A DNA stretch of 64,000 nucleotides from NCBI GenBank assembly GCA_963575745.1, contig CAUYUJ010005669.1, forward strand, positions 835,628 through 899,627, written 5' to 3'. The first letter of the stretch is position 1. Each line of letters starts with the position of its first letter. The notes below the pieces were generated by a model, which did not search any database, was not told the DNA's origin, and saw only the letters and a list, made by a program, of their open reading frames with translations. Origin of the DNA: Prorocentrum cordatum (taxonomy: Eukaryota; Sar; Dinophyceae; Prorocentrales; Prorocentraceae). Shown here in pieces: positions 55,126-63,480 of the stretch. The translations under genes and the position numbers were made by a program.

Positions 55126-56131
55126 TTGCATGTCCGCTCAAGCATTTTCTGGCTCGGAGCTTTCGAGCCAGGAGCTCGCGCGCTCGTCCGCCCCACCTGC
55201 GCGGGGTCTCGCGAGCGCACAATCGTCGGCATCACGGCGAGGCGGTGGTGGATCGCCTGGGCCGCTGTGTTGTCCTACATCGGGGACTTCAGGGTCCCAC
55301 ACTCCTTCCTTGCCAAGCCGCTCGTGGAGCCTGAAGACGACGCGTCCCTCAGATACACTCGCGAGTCCGAGCGGCTGAGCTTCTACGACTACCTCCGCGT
55401 GGACATGGCCAGTGTGGCCGCGTGTGAATAGGTTCTACAGGACGAATGGTCCCCAGCGCGGGCAAGTGGTCTCGATGGTGATGAGGATGTACCCCAAAAA
55501 CAATAACGACACGAGGTGGATCTACGTCAAGCCGGACCGCGCCCTGGGGGTCGGCGACATCAAGGATCAGACAAAGCTGTCGAGTCGCCGTCAGCAGGGG
55601 TGGGACTACGAGGCCTTCCCACCTTGGCGGGCGCAGAGAAGACGGAGGTTCCCGAGAAGGCCAAGGAGAAGCAGCTGGAGGCCGAGCTCTACATCAGCAA
55701 TCTGCGTGGCTGGTTGTCCCAAAGAGCGTTTTTGTTATTCGGCGTTTCGACATTGGGAGGAAGGGTGGGGGAGGGGGGGGGGGGAGGGCTCTGGACCTCT
55801 GCTCAGGGCGACTGTTTGCAGCCGTGCGTCCATTATGGGGGAGGCTGCGACTGCTCGAAACAGGCGCCAAAAACAGCCAAGATCTACTCCAGGGGGGGGG
55901 GGGGATGAGGGGAATAGGGGCCTGGGCCGATTGGCGAAACAATTAACAAAAAAACGATCACCTACTTGTCCTGGATGCGCTCCAGGCTGGTCAGCGTCTA
56001 GGGGCGCCTGGAACTGGGGCTCGACCGTTGGCGCCCTCTTCCTGGGCTGGCGTATGGCCGTCTTTATTCAACCTACGGCGGTGGATGCGGTGGACGGTCG
56101 AGAGGCTCGAGGCGACCACAACTTGCTCTAA
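55126..56131 (+). CDS. hypothetical coding fragments, two frames
   Basis: Frame 55126-55431 has a natural-looking stretch (RRWWIAWAAVLSYIGDF, then LRYTRESERLSFYDYLRVD). It passes without a gap into frame 55412-56131 (RVNRFYRTNG, MRMYPKNNNDTRWIYVKPD). The pattern suggests one protein broken by an indel near 55415-55430, or exons. I do not recognise the family. The tail (DHNLL, stop at 56131) is cut by the TIR element at 56128. Removing the element and one TSD replaces that stop and extends the frame by several codons (LEVGDFRG). Confidence 0.3.
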
Positions 56132-56282
56132 ATCGGGCCTGTCCGCCTAAAGGGGATTTTGGGCGACAGTTAAACAAAAACCAAACCGTTCAACAATAGT
56201 ATAAACAATGGAGAAAAAACGTCCCCATATGTTTTTCGACTATCTTGGACATTCCCCATGTAGAGGGACAGGCCCGGTTCAA
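56128..56282. mobile_element. 8-bp-TSD TIR element family, copy B
   Basis: Perfect TSD AACTTGCT at 56120-56127 and 56283-56290. The 26-bp ends are CTAAATCGGGCCTGTCC and, in reverse complement, TTGAACCGGGCCTGTCC, both continuing to CTAAAGG or CTACATG. The 155-bp AT-rich interior aligns loosely with copy A at 40821-40972. It introduces a stop into the host frame. Confidence 0.87.
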
Positions 56283-56290
56283 AACTTGCT

Positions 56291-57641
56291 CTTGGAGGTC
56301 GGCGACTTCAGGGGCTAACTACCCTTTCGACCTGTACGAGGGCGGCAAGCGCGAGGTCCCGATCCTGATCTTAACGACGCCGGTGGCGATGGGGCCGAGC
56401 CTCGGCCGCTGCTGTCGTCAGCGCCCCACGGCCTTCCTGGCGAGCGGCACTCTGCCTGGGAGCGACGTGGACAGCGATGGGGAGGGGGGGCACTCGACGG
56501 CAGCATCATCCGACGAGTCCGAGCCGTCGAAAGATGTGACCCGCTCGAGGGCCAGCTCGCCCCGTGGACAGTCCACTCAGAGCCAACCATCAGCGTCGCC
56601 ATCGGGGGACATCAGTCATGCCAGCTGAGACAGATTGAGCAGCGCCCCCGCCGAGCTCAACATGGACATGCACGTGGACTGGATGACAGACCGCTTGAAG
56701 AGATTCGAGGACACCATCAACGCGGATCGAGCTCCTTCAGGCCGAAAGCAGATTCAGGATACTTCGTCGGTGGCGGCGACTGCGGGCTCTACGACATGCC
56801 CGACGATCGACCTGGGGGCGTCAGCGAGTTCGGAGGGAGCCGGAGTCAGTCTCGAGCCCCTGCGGAAGCCCTGCGGGACCCTCGGGAGCGGCTGCTCGAG
56901 AATCTCTCGAAGATCGATGCAGCCGCCGACGTCCACCCTCCCAGCGGGTCTCACCTCGAGTGTGGCACCTGAGCTCCTGGCCCAGACATACGGGGAGCAC
57001 GGCAGCATAAATTTGCGGCGGGTTGGGTTCGCCTAAAGGAGCTGAACCGCAACCACGTCGGACACGAGATAATGCTGCACTACATGACCTTGGATCGCAT
57101 GTTGGAAGCCTCCCCGAGTTCATCCAGACCGCGGGCTGCGAGATCTGCGCGGGTCTACGCGTTGAAGAGAGCTTTCAAGGACGTGACCTGCATCGACGAC
57201 TCGAAGCAGCCAAGGGGAAGCGGTGCCAACAAGTGAAAGTCCAAGGTGCGGTGGGATCTGGCAAACGAGCTGGATTGGAGGTCTCTCACGGAGGGCGAGG
57301 GGTCGCTTCCTGGAGTGGAGCGCGACATTAAGGCGAGGCTGCAGCAGAAGGCCCTCTGCCAGAAGTACCTGCAGAAGGCGGGCTCGGATGCAATCAAAAA
57401 AGAGAGGACGAATAGACGACAGGGCGATATTGCTCCGTGTTGGTGCCCTGCAGGCCCCCCCGCGCCCGAAGGGAAGACTGGCGGTTCGCCGCTCCGCTCA
57501 CTCTGACGACGGCCACCCAGGTGGGCTTACTTTCCTGACGGCGTGCACGGCGCTCCTGCTGGTCGCAGCGTCCTGGGAGGCGACGCCATGCCCGCTTTTC
57601 CTGAAGCGCACACTTCTCCGTAGTCGCGAGGAACGACCGAG
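56291..57641 (+). pseudogene. N-terminal remnants of the tyrosine-recombinase retroelement
   Basis: Short frames in shifting registers. They include an acidic/Ser-rich stretch (GSDVDSDGEGGHSTAASSDE), DPRERLLENLSKIDAAADV, a helical stretch HEIMLHYMTLDRML, and VRWDLANELDWRSL with ERDIKARLQQKALCQKYL. They precede the RT in the same orientation, so I infer the Gag-like or pre-RT region of the same element. Several stops and shifts interrupt it, and no single ORF survives. Confidence 0.4.
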
Positions 57642-58240
57642 GTGTGGCCGTACTTCTCCCTTGAGGAGGTCGGCGCCAACGAGCTCGTGGACTTCATGGC
57701 TGCCACGTGCCGGGAGTGCACCGTGCCCAACGGCCAGCAGTACTTGGCGCTGAAAGTTCTGGCGACGGGCTGGTCGTGGGCCCCCTTTCCTGGCTCGCTC
57801 GGCGCTGCAGGCGCCTGCGTGGCGCGTGGGCTCGGGGAGGACTTCGATGGGCCTGCTTCCCACCACCACCACCAGAAGGTTGGAGGGGGGAAGGAGGTGG
57901 AGGATGAGGAGGAGGAAGAAGCAGAGGGGGAGGAGGACCCCCTCCCCACTCCAACTCATGGTGGTGGTGGTGGAAAACAGGCCCATCAGACTCCATCGGC
58001 GCCCGCCTGGTCCAAGGGGCCCCGACGCCGCAGCTCGTCGGCCCCGACGGGCACGGTGCCGCGAACTGGGCGTGCATGGACGACGGCGGGGTGCTGGCCA
58101 CGGCCGCCAGTGTTCGGGCGCCAGTCCACGAGGTCGCGGTGAGGCTGGCGGCCCTCGTCGAGCACTACCTCGAGAAGGTAGGGCTCCCCGTCCACAAGGA
58201 GATCGAGGGCGAGGGACTCGAGTCGCTTGGGGCCGTCATC
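57642..58240 (+). pseudogene. retroelement reverse transcriptase, interrupted by a TIR element
   Basis: The left part (frame from 57642) reads VWPYFSLEEVGANELVDFM, then LALKVLATGWSWAPFPGSL, matching the MGWSWA-type segment after RT motif A in DIRS-like RTs. The right part (a different frame, from 57989) reads NWACMDDGGVL, the catalytic Asp-Asp at 58079-58084, then VGLPVHKEIEGEGLESLGAV. Between them sits the TIR element 57845-57988. Deleting it and one TSD (149 bp) joins the two frames exactly. A stop just upstream of 57642 and an indel near 58240 still break the protein. Confidence 0.75.
57845..57988. mobile_element. 5-bp-TSD TIR element, copy 4, inside RT
   Basis: TSD GACTT (57840-57844) and GACTC (57989-57993), 4 of 5 matching. 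Ends are CGATGGGCCTGCTTCCC and, in reverse complement, TGATGGGCCTGTTTTCC. (GGA)n core, 144 bp. It sits between the GWSWA segment and the CMDD motif of RT. Confidence 0.9.
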
Positions 58241-59430
58241 CAGGGCCGCCCCTGCAACGGTCTCGGCCGAGGTCGAGCGCACCTGCCGCTCGGTGCTGGT
58301 GACGCTGCGGCTGGCGGAGCGGCCCTGGTGGACCGCGGCGATGCTCGAGCTCTTCGTGGGGCTCTGGGCGTGGGCGGCCATCTTCCAACGGATGGGCCTC
58401 GCCATCCAGGTCTATCACGAGATGAGGCACCCCGACATCGCCCAGACGGCGTTCAGGCTATCGGACGCGGCCAGGTGGGAGCTCACTACGATTGCGCACT
58501 GCGCCACGGTCCTTCGCACGGACCTCGAGGCGCCTTGGCCCCCGGAAGTCTTCATGACGGACTCCAGCGACACGGGCCATGTAGCGGCGGTGACCGACGC
58601 GTCACTCGACGAGATCTGGAAGGACGCGCGCTACAGCGAGACGAGAGGATGGACGATCGCCACCGAGGACAGCTATACGTACCAAGATGAGGGCGCATGG
58701 GCGCCGCACGCGGGGGGCCGCGCCTACGACCTGGACGAGCTCGCCGAGTCGTCGGCCGAGGCTACGCCCCGCGTGACTCGGCGCGTCTACGCGGCGCTCT
58801 ACCTCTTCGCGGAGAGGCGCCGAGAGGGAGACCTGGAGGAGGCGATCAACGAGCGGGCGGAAGTAAAGGGCTGCGAGGTCGGGTCCATCGATGCCGTGAT
58901 CGACCCGAAGCACGACCTTACCGACGAGACGATTGTCGGCCAGCACCTGGGGCTGGCCCGCGCGGGGTACTTTCATGCGGTGGTCGCCTTCCCCCCGTGC
59001 TCGACCTGGAGCCGAGCGCCCGTCCTGGGCAGGGGGCCGAAGCCCTTGCAGACTCATAGCGAGCCGTGGGCCGGAGCGGCACCACCTTCACGGCCTTGGA
59101 GCGCCTCCGCCTGAGCATGGGTTCGCGCCTCATGCGGACCGCCATCATGGTGATTCGCACGGTCTGCTTTGCAGGAAGCATGGGCCTGCTGGAACATCCT
59201 GCGGACCCCGAGGAAGATCCCGACCTGTCCATCTGGAACCTCCCCGAGATGACAAACCTCGTCCAGCAGACGGGTGGCCAGGTCAACCGCATAGACCAGT
59301 GTCGCTACGGGGCGCCCTTGATGAAGCCTACCATGATCGCCATCTCTGGGAACTACCGACGGCAGAGCGGACTCTGCCGTGGATCGGCTCTGCCTGCAGT
59401 GCGATCACCGAGGGCAGCATCGAGCAGCTT
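58240..59430 (+). pseudogene. RNase H N-terminal half and methyltransferase-like segment
   Basis: Frame 58227-59065 reads FVGLWAWAAIFQRM (RT connection), then PPEVFMTDSSDTGHVAAVTD, the first RNase H strand with its Asp at 58560, then DEIWKDARYSE. It continues into VVAFPPCSTWSRAPVLGRG (about 58980-59035), a PPC motif like those of DNA methyltransferase-type domains in such elements. Frame 59066-59430 continues with FTALERLRLSMGSRL, GLLEHPADPEEDPDLSIW and QCRYGAPLMKPTMIAISGN. The two frames join by one missing base in a G run near 59068. The methyltransferase label is by family resemblance; activity is unknown. Confidence 0.6.
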
Positions 59431-59554
59431 TGCATGGACGAGCGGAACGAGGGCGGCCCGATGTTCGGACGTCCTCCGCCCAGGCATACCAGCTTCCGTG
59501 GTGTGCGGCGTTGGCAAGAAAGGTTCTCGAGACCTTCGCCCGCATGACCAAGGA
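59431..59554 (+). pseudogene. post-methyltransferase linker, left part
   Basis: The frame starting at 59379 reads RTSSAQAYQLPWCAALARKV then LETFARMTK up to the TIR element at 59555. It follows the preceding frame through one more indel between about 59380 and 59450. It continues across two TIR elements into the RNase H C-terminal half. Confidence 0.6.
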
Positions 59555-59731
59555 TGATGGGCCTGCTCTTCCACCACCACCATAAAGTGGAGAGAGAGAG
59601 AGGGGGTCCTCCTCCTCCTCCTCCTCCTCCTCGTCCTCCTCCTCCTCTTCTTCTTCGTCCTCCTCCTCCTCGTCCTCCTCCTCCTTCCCCCCTCCAGCTT
59701 ATGGTGGTGGTTGTGGAAAACAGGCCCATCA
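59555..59731. mobile_element. 5-bp-TSD TIR element, copy 5
   Basis: TSD AAGGA (59550-59554) and GAGGA (59732-59736), 4 of 5 matching. Ends are TGATGGGCCTGCTCTTCC and, in reverse complement, TGATGGGCCTGTTTTCC. (TCC)n core with CTT variants, 177 bp. Removing it and one TSD (182 bp) joins the MTK frame to EEKGPDPTGALTPPSAATF. Confidence 0.88.
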
Positions 59732-59841
59732 GAGGAGGAGAAAGGTCCGGACCCGACGGGGGCACTCACGCCCCCCTCCGCGGCGACCTTCGGCCCTCCG
59801 AGGCCGGAGAGGGCGGGGAACGAGGTAGAGCGGGTCGACCG

Positions 59842-59984
59842 CCTCAGGGCCCCGCCGCCAACACCATAAGTAGTAGGGGGAGGGGGTCCTCCTCCTCCTC
59901 CTCCTCCTCCTCCTCCTCCTCCTCCTCCTCCTCCTCCTCCGTCCCCCCTTCAACTTATGGTGGTGGTGGAATACAAGCCCATCA
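59842..59984. mobile_element. 5-bp-TSD TIR element, copy 6, left end decayed
   Basis: Perfect TSD GACCG at 59837-59841 and 59985-59989. The right end is intact (GGAATACAAGCCCATCA). The left end keeps GGGCC and CACCATAAGT but has lost the intervening TGTTTTCC-like bases. (TCC)n core, 143 bp. Removing it and one TSD (148 bp) joins NEVERVDR to VRVPPLAPAWMPLARR in one open frame. Confidence 0.82.
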
Positions 59985-59989
59985 GACCG

Positions 59990-61550
59990 CGTGAGGGTCC
60001 CGCCACTGGCTCCCGCCTGGATGCCCCTGGCGAGAAGGCGCCCGCTCTGCTTCGGGAAGTGGAGGATCACCGAGCACATGACAGAAACGAGGCACGGGCC
60101 ATGAGCCGTGGTGGACCTTCGTCGCCACCTGGCCAGGTCGTCCTGAACGTGGAGGCGAAGGGTCCTGATCCTGACCGACAGCATGGTGGCGCTGGGGGCC
60201 TTGGGCAAGGGGCGCTCGAGCTCTCCCGCCCCGCTGCGCCTGTGCCGCCAGACGGCGGCGATTACCATGGCTTTCGGCATCTGCGGGTACTGCCGCTACC
60301 TTCCCTCGGAGCTGAACGTCGCCGACGGCCTCTCCAGGAGGGGGCTTCCTCGGGGCGGCGCCCGAGACGGTGGCAGCACACAGCGACCGGCATCCTACCT
60401 CGACCGGGGGCCTCGCGCACGACCTTCGCGACGTGGGCCGCTCGTGCACGGGCTACGCTGGTGGCTAGCTGTGCTGACGCTTGCGGCCGCCTGTCCAGCG
60501 GGCGCCGTCAGGCAGCGCCCGCCGAAGACAGGCGATGTAGGCTGGGAGTCGCGGTCCGCAAGTACCGTGGACCACGCCCTGGCCGAATACATGGACCTGC
60601 AGTGCTATCGAGATCGGCTTCGCCCAACGTGGGGATCGATCGTCCTCTTTGGGTTGCTGGTGATGTGGCCCGAACTCAGGAACCATCTTCCCCTGGCCTT
60701 GAGAAGCCTGAAGAGTTGGCAGAGACTGGTCGTCTCCGTCGAGGGCGGCCCGCTCCCCGAGGAGGCCATCTTCGCCATCGCCGTCTATTTCTTCGAGGCG
60801 GGGCTCTTGGAGGAGGCGATCTGGACGCCGGTGCAGCACGACGTCCACGGCCGCGAGCAGGACGTGGAGATGCTGCGCGGGGCCGACATCATCTGGGACG
60901 GGCGCTGCGTGGGTCTCCTCTTCGGCATCTCAGCCAGAGGCGAGGATGGCAAGACGGGCAGCAACCAGGAAGACGGCGTCCGCCGCAGGAACGTGGCTAA
61001 CATCCTCCTTGCCCAGAAGGGCGTGAAGAAGGACTCCGACAGGCCCGCCTTCGGTGCGCGGCCGGGAAGCCTCCGTGAGGAGTGGCACCGCGCCTGCCGC
61101 GCGCTGGGCATGCCATGGGCGCCGCCGCTGCATGGGCTCCGCCATTCGGGGCCTAACGAGGACGTGGCCCGTGGCCGCGCCAGCCTCGAGCAGGTGCGGA
61201 GGCGAGGCCGCTGGAAGGTCCCCTCTAGAGTTCAGAGGTGCTCGAAGACGTTCGCCCTCACGCAGTTTCGGGCGAGGATGACCAAGAAGGTGGTGGATAT
61301 AGGCTCTCGCGCGAGCTCGGACTTGGCCTCAGAGATCACCCGTGCTCTGGCGACGCGCACCAACTACAGCAAGGAGCACAGACACTTGGTGAACGCGATC
61401 ATCAGCAACCAGGTGGAGGGCCCTCCAAGTGAGCCCGGGCTCCCCTCCTGGGACGGGCGGTCGGCGGGGAACGGTTCCCTTCTCCCCCCTTCTGGGTTTT
61501 CTTTCGGCGAGGGGTCAAGGTGCAAAACTGGGGGGAAATTGAATCCATGA
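59990..61550 (+). pseudogene. RNase H C-terminal half and tyrosine recombinase
   Basis: One frame runs from the TIR element to TGA 61548-61550, broken only by TGA at 60102 and 60144. RNase H part: KWRITEHMTETRHG (the HI-x-x-E helix), RRVLILTDSMVALGAL (Asp at 60177), GKGRSSS, and ELNVADGLSR (Asp at 60324). Recombinase part: a helical N-terminal region (about 60560-60800), then PPLHGLRHSG (H-x-x-R, 61131-61142), SLEQVRRRGRWKVPSRVQRC. The last Cys (61239) stands where the catalytic Tyr is expected, so strand transfer is probably lost. From the second TGA on it is a 455-residue-scale open frame, the best-preserved part of the element. It would integrate cDNA by site-specific recombination, as in DIRS-like elements. 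Confidence 0.75.
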
Positions 61551-61723
61551 ATCTTCGGATTGCGTTTCCTGCTTCGGTTGAGGGGTGCTGGTGCCATGGA
61601 CGAGGAACTGGCTAACCCACGCCCCTCCGGGGGCGCCCCCTATGGGTCTCTGATGGGGACGGGCTGTCGGTTTCTGGCGGTGGGTCTCTCGATTGGTTCT
61701 CGGCTCAGCCGTCTCCGGAGTCT

Positions 61724-62122
61724 TTGGGGAACTTGTTTGGGGGCGGGATTTCACACACCCCACCCCCACCATCAGGCGGTAGAGGTGGTTGGGTCTCCGG
61801 ACCTTCCTCGGCTGCCAGGGGGAATGGGGATCCGGGCTACGCCACTGGCCTCGGTGAGCGAGCTGTGTCGGCTGACGGTGGCTCTGGCCATGGTCAGTCG
61901 GGGTGGCCGCCTCCACAGTCACCAAATGTGCAGGTATTTGAGGGCCACCACGAGAGTAGGTCCCATAGGAGGGCGCAGAGGCGCGAGCGTCGGAGAACGG
62001 CTCGCGAGGCTCGCAAAAAGGTCTCAGGCGATGCATCGGGGCGGGCTCGTGGCGATTCTCTCTGCGTCTGCTGCAGCCCAGCGGTCAATTTTCGCGCTGC
62101 CCCTCGTGTCGGTGTAGGTTAA
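61724..62122 (+). CDS. hypothetical Gly/Ser/Pro-rich ORF with basic helix, 132 aa
   Basis: It starts MGNLFGGGISH, is rich in Gly/Ser/Pro, then has a strongly basic stretch (SHRRAQRRERRRTAREARKK) and a CVCC cluster. The same frame is open upstream for some distance (SLDWFSAQPSPESLG). The competing frame 61560-62117 is open too. It lies just downstream of the recombinase and might be another element's Gag-like start or a 3' ORF. No family recognised. Confidence 0.25.
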   Translation: MGNLFGGGISHTPPPPSGGRGGWVSGPSSAARGNGDPGYATGLGERAVSADGGSGHGQSGWPPPQSPNVQVFEGHHESRSHRRAQRRERRRTAREARKKVSGDASGRARGDSLCVCCSPAVNFRAAPRVGVG

Positions 62123-63480
62123 CCCTGCACCGGGGGGGGCACAAGTTCCTTCGGGTTCCACATTGTGCCGTCGTTGGTCTCCTGGCCCTCGACACCGCCC
62201 TCCCCCAGGTCCTCGGCAGCAGGAGGGCCGCCCCCAAGAGGGGCTCTGCGATGTGTTCTCTGGCAACCGAGCGAAGCCACGCCCTGTCTAAAACTCGCTT
62301 GGCGTTGCGTTCCTCATCCCTTCCTCCCCCCCTCCTCTTCCTTGTGCCTCCTCGTCGTCCTCCCGCCTCTCTTCCCCCCCCTTCCCCTCTCGCCCGCCCC
62401 CTCCCTCCTGCCCTCCCCCTCCCTCTCCCCCCCCCCCTCGGCGGGCCTCGCTTTCATCCATCTTCCTTTGTCGACTTAGGCACGCTTTTCTTTTTTGACG
62501 CCCAGCACCTGGGGACTCTCCTGCCCGCCGAACGTCGGCGACACGGCGGAGGACGAGGACGAGGACGAGGAGGACGTCGCGGCGGAACATGTGGGGACCA
62601 GGCGAGCAGCAGCCAACGCATAATGAGCAGAAAAGCACCAGCCGAGGCGAAACGTGTGACTCTGAGTCTGGCGACCTCTAATCCGACGAGACTTGGGGTG
62701 AAGCTACCGGATGGTGGACGGAGAGAGCCATCGAAGTACGGGGGCGCCCTTCGGGGTGGCTGGGGCGTCGTAACATGGGGCCCAGGGGGCGGTGCCCCAC
62801 GAGCGCGACCGCTACCCCATAAGTACAACAAGAAGCTCTATGGCTGATGACGAGAAGTGTCCCGACCAGCCCACCCTGAGAAAAAGATGTGTATCACGGC
62901 TGCGCCAGTCCGTATGTGCGGGAATGGGATGATTGTTATGAGACCGATTGCAACTCGAGTTGTTAGCTTGTTATCAAGTGGAGGTGAACATCTCAATTGG
63001 CTTCCCGATAAGACTTGGCCCGTCTGGGCCCTCTTAGAGCGTGTGGTTGAAAATAGAGCTTGCTCGTATGTATGCATATATAAATACATATATGTATAGC
63101 CGCTTCGCGGCGTGACTGCACGCCCTGCTGTAATATCTCTCAGCTTCGCTGGCCCCCCGCCTCTACCCCGAGACGATGCGATGAGAACGGTTCTGTTATT
63201 CCCTCTTCCAGAACCCTTCGTCCCCTGGGCCTGCACGGGCGGGGGGTCCGAAGTGTCAGACGGCCCTTTGGGGTTCAAGATGGCCTCCAGATGGCAGCAC
63301 GGCGCTTTCCCTGCCCCTAGTCGAGCCCTCGGTGCGCCTGGCCTTGCAGCGTGTCGTTCAGGTTGCAGATCTCGAGGTTCCGCTCCCGGTACGCTGGCGG
63401 CTCCGCGAACGCCCAGGCCTCGGCGCGGGGAGGGAATCGGACCCAAACATGCTCGCATCGTGAACAAAAGCACTACCGGA
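62123..63480. other. no gene recognised; C/T-rich tract
   Basis: A C/T-rich run at about 62320-62460, a GAC/GGA patch at 62550-62580, mixed sequence, and a short TATATA patch at about 63078-63098. A 312-residue minus frame (62838-63776) has no domain and no support beyond length. Confidence 0.45.

Noticed and set aside
59555-59984. TIR copies 5 and 6 as a single composite element
   Set aside because: Each has its own TSD (RAGGA and GACCG), and the sequence between them is coding-like and in frame with the flanking retroelement, so they are independent insertions.
60102-60146. The two in-frame TGA codons as recoded Trp or selenocysteine
   Set aside because: The element carries other frameshifts and a lost catalytic Tyr, so ordinary decay is simpler.
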